44,567 nucleotides of DNA from NCBI RefSeq assembly GCF_902728265.1, contig NZ_CACVBR010000031.1, positions 1-44,567 on the forward strand, given 5' to 3'. Below are positions 16,592-24,354 of the stretch, one piece after another (within the stretch, counting starts at the first letter, position 1; each line of letters starts with the position of its first letter). The notes under the pieces were generated by a model. That model made no database searches, had not been told where the DNA came from, and saw only the letters and a list, made by a program, of their open reading frames with translations. The position numbers and the translations under genes were made by a program. This DNA comes from Chryseobacterium potabilaquae. Its GTDB lineage: Bacteria > Bacteroidota > Bacteroidia > Flavobacteriales > Weeksellaceae.

Positions 16592-17338
16592 ATGAAAATA
16601 TTAGTTTGTATCAGTAGTGTTCCGGATACTACTTCCAAAATTAACTTTACGGCAGATAAATCTGCTTTCGACAAGAATGGCATTCAGTGGGTAATCAATC
16701 CTTTAGATGAATTTGCATTAACAAAGGCTGTTAAATTGCAGGAGTCTCAAGGTGCGACTGTTACTGTAATTAATGTAGGGGATGTAGCTACGGAACCCGT
16801 AATTAGAAAAGCGTTGGCAATTGGTGCAAATGATGCAGTAAGAGTAAATATGGATCCAAAAGATAGTTATTCTACGGCTAAAGAAATTGCTGCTGTTGCT
16901 CAAAACGGGGGATATGATTTGATTCTTTGTGGTAAAGAATCAATTGACTATAACGGAGGTTCTGTGCCGGGAATGGTGGCTCAGTTGTTGAACCAACCTT
17001 TTGTAAATGCTTCTGTAGGATTAGAGGTAAACGGAAGTGAGGCTACTGCTATAAGAGAAATTGAAGGAGGAAAAGAAACAATTTCTGTGAAGTTACCTGC
17101 GGTAATTGCTGGTCAGAAAGGGTTAGTAGACGAAAAAGAGCTTATCATTCCGAATATGAGAGGAATTATGTCTGCAAGAACAAAACCTCTGCAGGTAGTA
17201 GAATCAGCATCTTCCGAAGTGAAAGTACAAGGAGTTTCTTATGACAGTGTTCCTCCAAGAGCTGCTGTGAAACTAGTTTCTGCAGATAATTTAGATGAAT
17301 TGGTAAGATTACTTCATGAAGAAGCGAAAGTGATCTAA
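16592..17338 (+). CDS. etfB: electron transfer flavoprotein subunit beta
   Basis: 248 residues, the usual size. The N-terminus MKILVCISSVPDTTSKI, the WVINPLDEFAL block, and LPAVIAGQKGL...IPNMRGIMSARTKPL are ETF-beta signatures. It binds AMP and, with the alpha subunit, shuttles electrons from acyl-CoA dehydrogenases to the quinone pool through ETF:quinone oxidoreductase. etfA follows 94 bases downstream, in the same orientation. The acyl-CoA thiolase at 21359 is a plausible pathway partner. Confidence 0.95.
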   Translation: MKILVCISSVPDTTSKINFTADKSAFDKNGIQWVINPLDEFALTKAVKLQESQGATVTVINVGDVATEPVIRKALAIGANDAVRVNMDPKDSYSTAKEIAAVAQNGGYDLILCGKESIDYNGGSVPGMVAQLLNQPFVNASVGLEVNGSEATAIREIEGGKETISVKLPAVIAGQKGLVDEKELIIPNMRGIMSARTKPLQVVESASSEVKVQGVSYDSVPPRAAVKLVSADNLDELVRLLHEEAKVI

Positions 17339-17432
17339 AATACTTCAAGGGTTAAAAACTTATTTTTAGAAGATATTTCTATATTTTAGTTTCAATCCTA
17401 AACCTTTTAACAATAATTTTAAAATTAAAAAA

Positions 17433-18380
17433 ATGGCAGTATTCGTATACGCAGAAAATATAAATGGAGTTTACAAAAAAGCAGGATTTGAAGCTGTTTC
17501 TTATGCTAAAGCTGTTGCAGATCAAGCTGGAGATACCGTTACGGCAATTTCTGTAAACCCTACTGATTCTTCAGATTTATTGTACAAATATGGAGCATCA
17601 AATGTGATTAATATCAAAGATGAAGGACTTAAAAGTTTTTCAGCTAAGGCATTTGCTCAGGCAATTAATGAGGTAATGGATGGAAATATTATTGTTTTCC
17701 CTCATACTACAGATGCTTCTTCTATTGCTCCAATGTTGGCAGTAATGAAAAACTATTCTTTAATTACTAATGTTTTAGCTGCTCCAGAAGGAATTTCTCC
17801 TTTACAAGTTAAAAGAAAAGCTTTTTCCGGAAAAGGATTTATGCATGCTAAAGCTGAAGGAAATGGTGTTATATTAACTGTTTCTCAAAATGCATTTGGG
17901 GTTAAAGAGAATGCAGTATCAGGTTCAGAAGATGTTAAAAATCTTTCGATAGCTAATGAAGATACTAAAGTAATTTCTCATGAGCAAAGCTCAGGTAAAT
18001 TAGATCTTAAAGAAGCAGAAGTAGTAGTATCAGCAGGTAGAGGAATGAAAGGTCCTGAAAACTGGGGAATGGTAGAAGAATTAGCCAATGTTTTAGGAGC
18101 TGCTACAGCTTGCTCTAAGCCAGTTTCAGATATAGGATGGAGACCACATACTGAGCACGTAGGACAGACAGGGAAAGCAATTTCTCCCAACTTATATGTT
18201 GCAGTAGGTATTTCAGGAGCAATTCAGCATTTAGCAGGGGTAAACTCATCTAAAACAATCGTTGTAATTAATAATGACCCTGAAGCTCCTTTCTTCAAAT
18301 CAGCTGATTATGGAGTAGTCGGAGATGCTTTTCAGATTATTCCTGCATTAACAGAGAAAATTAAAGCTTTAAAAGGATAA
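17433..18380 (+). CDS. etfA: electron transfer flavoprotein subunit alpha
   Basis: 315 residues. The C-terminal FAD-binding domain is plain: VVSAGRGMKGPENWGMVEELANVLGAATACSKPVSDIGWRPHTEHVGQTGKAISPNLYVAVGISGAIQHLAGV...IVVINNDPEAPFFKSADYGVVGD, the family signature. The N-terminal domain resembles that of etfB. Together with EtfB it forms the soluble FAD-containing heterodimer. The 94-base gap to etfB contains no terminator, so the two are probably cotranscribed. Confidence 0.96.
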   Translation: MAVFVYAENINGVYKKAGFEAVSYAKAVADQAGDTVTAISVNPTDSSDLLYKYGASNVINIKDEGLKSFSAKAFAQAINEVMDGNIIVFPHTTDASSIAPMLAVMKNYSLITNVLAAPEGISPLQVKRKAFSGKGFMHAKAEGNGVILTVSQNAFGVKENAVSGSEDVKNLSIANEDTKVISHEQSSGKLDLKEAEVVVSAGRGMKGPENWGMVEELANVLGAATACSKPVSDIGWRPHTEHVGQTGKAISPNLYVAVGISGAIQHLAGVNSSKTIVVINNDPEAPFFKSADYGVVGDAFQIIPALTEKIKALKG

Positions 18381-18392
18381 AGCAATAGATTA

Positions 18393-18471
18393 TGAATACT
18401 CAATTCTCGTTTGGATACTAATTTATGTAAATAAATATTTGATACAGAGTAAATTGGTAATTGAGCATTCA
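18393..18471 (+). repeat. long-range inverted repeat downstream of etfA
   Basis: TGAATACTCAATT (18393-18405) and AATTGAGCATTCA (18459-18471) pair at 12 of 13 positions across a 53-base gap. It precedes the etfA terminator. It may be an RNA structure or a remnant of a small mobile repeat. Confidence 0.5.
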
Positions 18472-18492
18472 CAATTTTTCACATATAATTAT

Positions 18493-18523
18493 AAAGCTCG
18501 GCACTTCCGAGCTTTTATTTTTG
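18493..18523 (+). terminator. terminator of the etfBA unit
   Basis: Arms AAAGCTCGG (18493-18501) and CCGAGCTTT (18507-18515) with loop CACTT, followed by T-rich sequence. Confidence 0.85.
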
Positions 18524-18556
18524 TCGAAAAGTAAAATTAACTATTAAAAATTAATC

Positions 18557-18564
18557 TATCTTTG
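18557..18564 (+). promoter_or_regulatory. -7 box TATCTTTG upstream of the DUF151 gene
   Basis: Exact TAnnTTTG match only five bases before the ATG at 18570. If used, the mRNA would begin at or next to the start codon (leaderless or nearly so). Confidence 0.55.
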
Positions 18565-18569
18565 TAGCT

Positions 18570-19169
18570 ATGGACTATAAGCAGCTAATTATTCGCGGAA
18601 TATCGTATAGCCAGACACAGTCAGGGGCATACGCATTATTATTGGAACATGAAGAATCACACATAAAGTTACCTGTTGTTATTGGCAATTTTGAAGCTCA
18701 ATCTATTTCTCTTGGTTTGGAGAAGGATATCCATCCACCAAGGCCTCTCACACACGATCTATTTACCAAATTTATAGTTTCTACTAATTATGAACTCGTC
18801 TCTGTAATTATTTATCAAATTGTAGATGGAGTTTTCTTTTCAAATATCAACTTTAAAAATAAGGCGAATGAAGAGGAGCTTATCCTGGATGCAAGAACTT
18901 CTGATGCAGTAGCAATGGCAGTAAGGTTTGATGCTCCCATTTTTACGACTCAACAAGTTTTGAATGAAGCAGGAATTCTTTTAGAGCTTGAAGATGTGGC
19001 AAAAGAAGAAGAATCTTTTTCAGAAACAGCTCCAACTGGAGAAAATTTAAAGTCTATTGAAATGGAGGAACTTCAAAAATTACTAGATGAAGCTGTAAAA
19101 GAAGAGGATTATGATACCGCTTTAGAAATTCAAGAAGAAATAAAAAGGAGGAAAAAAAAAATTGATTAA
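18570..19169 (+). CDS. bifunctional nuclease-domain (DUF151) protein with UVR motif
   Basis: 199 residues. Residues about 1-135 form the DUF151/BFN domain (LIIRGISYSQTQSGAYALLLEHEE, LPVVIGNFEAQSISLGLE, the conserved DARTSDAVAMAVRFDAPIF). An acidic linker follows, then a UvrB/UvrC-type motif near the C-terminus (about 165-197: MEELQKLLDEAVKEEDYDTALEIQEEI). This combination is frequent in Bacteroidota. DUF151 proteins of plants and some bacteria have been reported to cleave nucleic acid, but the cellular role is unsettled. The nucleoside permease gene follows 18 bases later, probably cotranscribed. Confidence 0.85.
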   Translation: MDYKQLIIRGISYSQTQSGAYALLLEHEESHIKLPVVIGNFEAQSISLGLEKDIHPPRPLTHDLFTKFIVSTNYELVSVIIYQIVDGVFFSNINFKNKANEEELILDARTSDAVAMAVRFDAPIFTTQQVLNEAGILLELEDVAKEEESFSETAPTGENLKSIEMEELQKLLDEAVKEEDYDTALEIQEEIKRRKKKID

Positions 19170-19187
19170 TAGAGATATTTAATAACT

Positions 19188-20570
19188 ATGAATTTAAAAT
19201 TACGCCTTACCATACTTAGTTTTCTACAATTCTTTGTTTGGGGGGCATGGCTAATTACAATGGCCAATTTTTGGTTTGGAACAAAACATTGGGATGGAAC
19301 TCAATTTGGAGCCGTTTTTGGAACAATGGGTATAGCTTCTATTTTTATGCCCACTATTACAGGAATTATTGCCGATCGATGGGTAAATGCTGAGCGAATT
19401 TTCTCATTACTACATATTCTTTATGGGATAATCCTTTTTATTCTTCCGCATAGCGCAGATCCCAATTCTTTCTTTACTACTATGCTTCTTGCTATGTGTT
19501 GTTATATGCCGACTATAGCCTTGGCTAATTCTATATCTTATACTATTCTAAAAAATAGTGATCTAGATGTGGTGAAAGATTTTCCTCCTATCCGAGTATG
19601 GGGAACAATTGGTTTTATTGTAGCGATGTGGATTACCAATCTAACAGGGAGTAAAGCAACAGAAGGTCAATTTTATATAGGCGGAGCAGTGGCTATATGT
19701 TTGGGGATTTATGCATTGACTTTACCTAAATGCCCACCTCAAAAATTAATAAATAAAAATGCTCCACTTACAGAACAATTGGGTTTAAATGCTTTTAAAC
19801 TATTTGGAAGTTATAAAATGGCTTTGTTTTTTTTGTTTTCAATGCTTTTGGGGGCAGCATTACAATTAACTAACGCTTATGGAGATGTATTCTTAAGTGA
19901 ATTTGAACATTTTCCTAAATATGCAAATTCTTTTGTAGTGCAGCGATCAACAATTATAATGTCTATTTCCCAAGTTTCGGAAACTTTATTTATTTTAGCA
20001 ATCCCATTCTTTCTAAAAAAGTTTGGTATTAAGAAAGTAATGCTCATGTCAATGATTGCATGGGTATTAAGATTTGGATTCTTTGCATATGGTGTTCCTG
20101 ATGGGTTTGGTTTATCTTTGATCATCCTTTCGTGTATTGTGTATGGGATGGCCTTTGATTTTTTCAATATTTCCGGGTCACTTTTTGTAGAGACAACAAC
20201 AGATAAAAAAATTCGTTCTTCGGCACAAGGTCTATTCATGATGATGACAAATGGTTTCGGAGCAGTTTTCGGTAGCTATATTGCGGGTTGGGCAATAGAT
20301 AAATTTTTTACACACAAATTTATAAAGGCGTCAGATTTGTCTGCTTATTTAGAAACATCAACTAATGATCCTGCATTTTTAGAAGTTCTTAAAAAAGGGT
20401 TTAATTCAGCAATAAATGCAGATGGAACATTATCCTCAATAGTTATGGTAAAAGATTGGCATCAGATATGGTTGTCCTTTGCTGCTTATGCATTGATTCT
20501 TGCTATTCTTTTTGCAATTCTGTTTAAGCACAAACATAATCCTGAAGAAGTTTCTTCTATAAAACATTAA
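19188..20570 (+). CDS. MFS nucleoside:proton symporter (NupG type)
   Basis: 460 residues with about 12 membrane segments. Family blocks include LRLTILSFLQFFVWGAWLITMANFWF at the N-terminus, GIIADRWVNAERI, and FPPIRVWGTIGFIVAMW, all typical of the nucleoside H+ symporter (NHS) branch of the MFS. It probably imports purine and pyrimidine nucleosides, which would feed the uridine kinase encoded at 9983. A larger loop between the last two helices (about residues 385-425) is seen in Bacteroidota homologs. Ends before a hairpin. Confidence 0.85.
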   Translation: MNLKLRLTILSFLQFFVWGAWLITMANFWFGTKHWDGTQFGAVFGTMGIASIFMPTITGIIADRWVNAERIFSLLHILYGIILFILPHSADPNSFFTTMLLAMCCYMPTIALANSISYTILKNSDLDVVKDFPPIRVWGTIGFIVAMWITNLTGSKATEGQFYIGGAVAICLGIYALTLPKCPPQKLINKNAPLTEQLGLNAFKLFGSYKMALFFLFSMLLGAALQLTNAYGDVFLSEFEHFPKYANSFVVQRSTIIMSISQVSETLFILAIPFFLKKFGIKKVMLMSMIAWVLRFGFFAYGVPDGFGLSLIILSCIVYGMAFDFFNISGSLFVETTTDKKIRSSAQGLFMMMTNGFGAVFGSYIAGWAIDKFFTHKFIKASDLSAYLETSTNDPAFLEVLKKGFNSAINADGTLSSIVMVKDWHQIWLSFAAYALILAILFAILFKHKHNPEEVSSIKH

Positions 20571-20905
20571 TCTATTTATCGATTTTTATATTTTCAAATG
20601 CATTTTTTTATAAAAGTGCATTTTTTATATCCGATACTTTTGACGTCTTTCATTCATCGGAAAAAGAATATTTTATGTGCTTTTTAACTCAAATATCCTA
20701 TATAAGAACAGATTAAGGAGGAAAATAAGTTTTAAAAGAATGGACCGTGTTTTTTAAGTAAGCAAATAATTTTAATTTTTGTTATTGAAATAGTAATTTT
20801 ATTGTTAAATTTTTAATGTAAATAGAGTGTATGAGCTCAAAATGTGTTTTTAATACGGCATGTTTTTAAATCTGATTTTTTTTGTATTTTGGTACTTTAA
20901 GAAAT
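20571..20905. other. 335-base intergenic region with a terminator only
   Basis: Apart from the terminator at 20596-20626 no gene or RNA was recognised. AAGGAGG at 20715-20721 resembles a Shine-Dalgarno site, but only a five-codon frame follows it. TATTTTGG near 20885 is a one-base-off promoter box for the gene at 20906. Confidence 0.5.
20596..20626 (+). terminator. terminator after the nucleoside permease
   Basis: AAATGCA (20596-20602) pairs with TGCATTT (20617-20623); inner T/A stretches can extend the stem; a T-run follows. Confidence 0.7.
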
Positions 20906-21316
20906 ATGAGAAATATTCAGCTATTAGGATTATTATTGGTTGTGATTGGTAGTTTTTTACCATTGGTACACATTCCTATTATAGGAAACTGGAATTATTG
21001 GAAATTAGATCATAATTTGGCTATTATGTGTTGGGCTTTTTCAGTAGGTGCATTGTTTGGAATCGTCAATAGAAATGTAACACTCTCGAAAATCTGTGCT
21101 GTATTATTGATCTTTTTATTCCTTTTTACTTTAGTTGCTATAAAAGTTCAATCTTTACAATATTTTAGTTTTTTACCATTCCAGTCATGGAAAGAAACTT
21201 TTGTAGGCATAGTGAAATTAAAATGGGGTTGGGCTATTGAGTTCTTAGGAGCAATTTTAATTTTTTTTTCTCCCAAAAAAAGAAAATTGAAATATCATAA
21301 TAGATCATTTTCTTAA
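20906..21316 (+). CDS. small four-helix membrane protein, unknown
   Basis: 136 residues from ATG 20906; an in-frame TTG at 20882 coincides with the likely promoter region and is not preferred. Membrane segments are about 4-24 (IQLLGLLLVVIGSFLPLVHI), 38-58 (LAIMCWAFSVGALFGIV), 63-85 (ICAVLLIFLFLFTLVAIKV) and 108-127 (GWAIEFLGAILIFFS), with a basic C-terminus (KKRKLKYHNRS). No family motif is recognised. It lies 43 bases before the thiolase gene in the same direction, and the two may be cotranscribed, but no functional link is evident. Confidence 0.65.
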   Translation: MRNIQLLGLLLVVIGSFLPLVHIPIIGNWNYWKLDHNLAIMCWAFSVGALFGIVNRNVTLSKICAVLLIFLFLFTLVAIKVQSLQYFSFLPFQSWKETFVGIVKLKWGWAIEFLGAILIFFSPKKRKLKYHNRSFS

Positions 21317-21358
21317 AGATGATAGAATAATTAAAATATATAAAATAAAATATACAAC

Positions 21359-22537
21359 ATGAAAGAAGTTTTCATCGTTTCCGCAGTAAGAACTCCAATG
21401 GGAAGTTTTATGGGAAGTTTATCGACAGTTCCAGCTACAAAGTTGGGAGCAGTTGCAGTAAAAGGAGCATTGGATAAAATTAATCTTGACCCTAAAGAGG
21501 TTCAAGAAATTTATATGGGAAACGTTTTGCAAGCAGGTGAGGGGCAGGCTCCTGCGCGTCAGGTGGCTTTGGGCGCAGGTCTTTCAATTGAAACTCCCTC
21601 TACTACTATAAATAAAGTTTGTGCTTCGGGAATGAAAGCTGTAACAATGGCAGCACAGGCTATTAAGGCAGGTGATGCTGATATCATAGTAGCAGGTGGA
21701 ATGGAAAATATGTCATTGGTTCCTCATTATTATAATGCAAGAGTAGCTACAAAACTTGGAGATATAAAGATGAATGATGGAATGATGTTGGATGGTCTTA
21801 CGGATGTATATAATAAAGTTCATATGGGTGTGTGTGCCGAAAAGTGTGCAACAGACTATAATATATCTAGAGAAGAACAGGATAATTTTGCTATTGAATC
21901 ATATAAAAGATCAGCAAATGCTTGGAAAGAAGGGAAGTTTAATAATGAAGTGGTACCAGTTGAAATTCCTCAAAGAAAAGGAGATCCTATCATTTTTGCT
22001 GAAGATGAAGAATATAAAGCCGTGAATTTTGACAGAATTGGTAGCCTTCCGACTGTATTTAAAAAAGAGCAGGGAACGGTAACAGCAGCGAATGCCTCTA
22101 CATTAAATGACGGTGCTTCAGCGTTAATTCTTGTTTCTAAAGAAAAAATGGAAGAGCTAGGACTTACTCCTTTAGCTAAAATTATCTCTTATGCAGATGC
22201 TGCGCATGAGCCTGAAAACTTTACGACGGCTCCGGCAAAGGCGTTACCAATTGCCCTTAAAAAAGCAGGTATGGAATTATCAGCGATAGATTTTTTCGAA
22301 TTTAATGAAGCATTTTCGGTGGTAGGTTTAGCGAATAATAAGATTTTAGGGTTAGATGCATCTAAAGTTAATGTAAATGGAGGAGCAGTGGCGCTAGGAC
22401 ATCCACTAGGAAGCTCTGGTTCAAGAATCATTGTAACCTTACTGAATATTTTAAAACAAAACAAAGCAAAATATGGAGCAGCTGCTATATGTAATGGCGG
22501 CGGTGGAGCTTCTGCTATTATTATTGAAAATATATAA
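21359..22537 (+). CDS. acetyl-CoA C-acyltransferase (thiolase)
   Basis: 392 residues, the normal thiolase length. The nucleophile C88 lies in NKVCASGMKAV, H348 in GGAVALGHPLGSSGSR, and the second catalytic cysteine C378 in CNGGGGASA; NEAF of the conserved NEAFA-type motif is present. It either condenses two acetyl-CoA or cleaves 3-ketoacyl-CoA; sequence motifs alone do not tell the two apart. Together with etfBA it suggests fatty-acid or acyl-CoA metabolism; with the mevalonate-pathway gene at 28705 it could also supply acetoacetyl-CoA. Confidence 0.93.
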   Translation: MKEVFIVSAVRTPMGSFMGSLSTVPATKLGAVAVKGALDKINLDPKEVQEIYMGNVLQAGEGQAPARQVALGAGLSIETPSTTINKVCASGMKAVTMAAQAIKAGDADIIVAGGMENMSLVPHYYNARVATKLGDIKMNDGMMLDGLTDVYNKVHMGVCAEKCATDYNISREEQDNFAIESYKRSANAWKEGKFNNEVVPVEIPQRKGDPIIFAEDEEYKAVNFDRIGSLPTVFKKEQGTVTAANASTLNDGASALILVSKEKMEELGLTPLAKIISYADAAHEPENFTTAPAKALPIALKKAGMELSAIDFFEFNEAFSVVGLANNKILGLDASKVNVNGGAVALGHPLGSSGSRIIVTLLNILKQNKAKYGAAAICNGGGGASAIIIENI

Positions 22538-22565
22538 GCTCTAATATTCTTATAGAGAATATTTT

Positions 22566-22623
22566 ACCATTAAGAAATCGATAATTTTTTTAAAAAATCT
22601 ATTCATTTCTTAATGGTTTTTTT
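22566..22623 (+). terminator. terminator after the thiolase gene
   Basis: Arms ACCATTAAGAAAT (22566-22578) and ATTTCTTAATGGT (22605-22617), then seven T. The T-run overlaps the next gene's promoter box. Confidence 0.85.
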
Positions 22624-22630
22624 ATTTTTG
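22623..22630 (+). promoter_or_regulatory. -7 box TATTTTTG of the UMF1-type transporter
   Basis: Exact TAnnTTTG match, 20 bases before the ATG at 22651, immediately after the preceding terminator. Confidence 0.55.
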
Positions 22631-22650
22631 CGATACTAATTTTATTTATA

Positions 22651-24141
22651 ATGTCTGAAACTGAGAAACAACAGCCTAAAAACATCAAAAATAATCCCAA
22701 GATTATGAAAGCTTGGGCCGTATATGATTGGGCAAATTCTGTATATTCTTTAGTAATAACATCTACTATTTTTCCTATTTATTATTCTATTCTTACGACT
22801 ATGTACGAGAAGAAAGAATATGTACCTGAGACAAAACAATGGATTGATGTGCCTGTACGATATATGATTAAGATTTTTGGAAAAGAATATCAGCCTGATG
22901 CGGTGTATGGATATTCTTTAACTATATCCTTTTTTATTGTCGTTTTATTATCTCCATTTTTATCTTCATTAGCGGATACTATTGGAAATAAAAAATCATT
23001 TTTACAATTTTTCTGTTACCTTGGAGCAACTTCTTGTATGGGGTTAGCTATGTTTACAGGCATGCATAATGTTTTCTTGGGACTTCTCTTCAGTATTATG
23101 GCTAGTGTGGGTTTCTGGGGAAGTTTGGTATTCTACAACTCATTTTTGCCGGATATTGCCAGCCAAGATAAACAAGATGCCCTCTCTGCCAAAGGATATG
23201 TATATGGTTATATAGGTTCAGTTATTTTAGTGATTATATGCCTGTTATTAATTCAAGTTTTTGCAAAAGGTGAAAAACAGCAGCTTTTGTTTACGAGAAT
23301 AAGCTTTTTATTAACAGGAGCATGGTGGTTTGGATTTTCTCAATATACATTTAAACATTTACCACAATTTGGAGATGTGAGAGAAGAGCTTCCTAAAGAA
23401 CTCGTATTATTAAACTATAAAAATATTTTTAAGAAGCATGAAGAGCAAGGTGGTTTTTTTGAAGTGTTAAAAGATAATATCAATTTCTATAAAGATATTG
23501 CAAAAGAAAGCTTTAAAGAATTATTTAAAGTGGGAAGTTATCTTTTTAAAGACAAAAATCTGAAATTTTTTCTTTCAAGTTTTTTCTTTTATAGTGTGGG
23601 AATGCAAACCATTTTTCTAATGGCTACTTTATTTGGAAAGAGTGAGATTAATCTGGCTCAGGATAAATTGATAGGAACGCTTTTAGTGATTCAAATTGAG
23701 GCGATTATTGGAGCTATAATATTCTCTCGACTTTCTAAAAGAATAGGAAATAAGAATGTAATTTCTATAGCAATCCTATTATGGATAGTGGCTTGTCTTT
23801 GGGCTTACTTTTTGAATAAAGAGAATCCTACTGTAGAATATCAATTTTATGGAGTTGCTGCAGTGGTCGGATTAGTAATGGGAGGATTACAAGCTATGTC
23901 TAGATCTACTTATTCCAAATTACTTCCGGAAGGCTCTATGGAGAACACTACCTATTTTAGTTTTTATGATGTATTAGAAAAGATAGCCATTATCATAGGG
24001 ACGTTTATTTTTGCAACATTAATTGAACGTTTCAATAATATGCGTATTGCTGCACTTTCGATGACATTGTTCTTTGGAATTGGTCTTATTTTGATAAGAT
24101 TTTTAAGAGTTAAAATTTTAAAGAACAAAGAAACTCTATAA
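22651..24141 (+). CDS. MFS transporter, UMF1 (Atg22-like) family
   Basis: 496 residues with about 12 membrane helices. The N-terminal block MKAWAVYDWANSVYSLVITSTIFPIYY is diagnostic of the UMF1 family related to the yeast vacuolar amino-acid effluxer Atg22; GFWGSLVFYNSFLPDIA and GYIGSVILVI are also conserved, as is GGLQAMSRSTYSKLLPE. A cytoplasmic loop of about 60 residues lies mid-protein (HLPQFGDVREELPKEL onward). The substrate is unknown. It has its own promoter and terminator. Confidence 0.87.
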   Translation: MSETEKQQPKNIKNNPKIMKAWAVYDWANSVYSLVITSTIFPIYYSILTTMYEKKEYVPETKQWIDVPVRYMIKIFGKEYQPDAVYGYSLTISFFIVVLLSPFLSSLADTIGNKKSFLQFFCYLGATSCMGLAMFTGMHNVFLGLLFSIMASVGFWGSLVFYNSFLPDIASQDKQDALSAKGYVYGYIGSVILVIICLLLIQVFAKGEKQQLLFTRISFLLTGAWWFGFSQYTFKHLPQFGDVREELPKELVLLNYKNIFKKHEEQGGFFEVLKDNINFYKDIAKESFKELFKVGSYLFKDKNLKFFLSSFFFYSVGMQTIFLMATLFGKSEINLAQDKLIGTLLVIQIEAIIGAIIFSRLSKRIGNKNVISIAILLWIVACLWAYFLNKENPTVEYQFYGVAAVVGLVMGGLQAMSRSTYSKLLPEGSMENTTYFSFYDVLEKIAIIIGTFIFATLIERFNNMRIAALSMTLFFGIGLILIRFLRVKILKNKETL

Positions 24142-24208
24142 ACATAGAGCACCACAATCTTTTGATTAGATTGGCTTTATGTGAAACAGTTATATTTTTT
24201 AGCCCATT

Positions 24209-24252
24209 AACAGGATATTGATTTAAATTTTTAATCAATATCCTGTTTTTTT
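24209..24252 (+). terminator. terminator after the UMF1-type transporter
   Basis: Perfect 15-bp arms AACAGGATATTGATT (24209-24223) and AATCAATATCCTGTT (24233-24247) with a 9-base loop and a T-run. Confidence 0.92.
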
Positions 24253-24354
24253 ATCAATATGACGTTATAATCTTAAAAAGCGTGGTGATTATTCACTTAT
24301 TGTTGATATTTTTTGTTTATTTGCCATTCGAATCAATAATAAAAAATATCAACT

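Noticed and set aside
20715..20757. AAGGAGG followed by ATG, looking like a gene with a Shine-Dalgarno site
   Set aside because: The ATG at 20740 opens only five codons before a stop and is 18 bases from the purine run. No coding sequence is supported.
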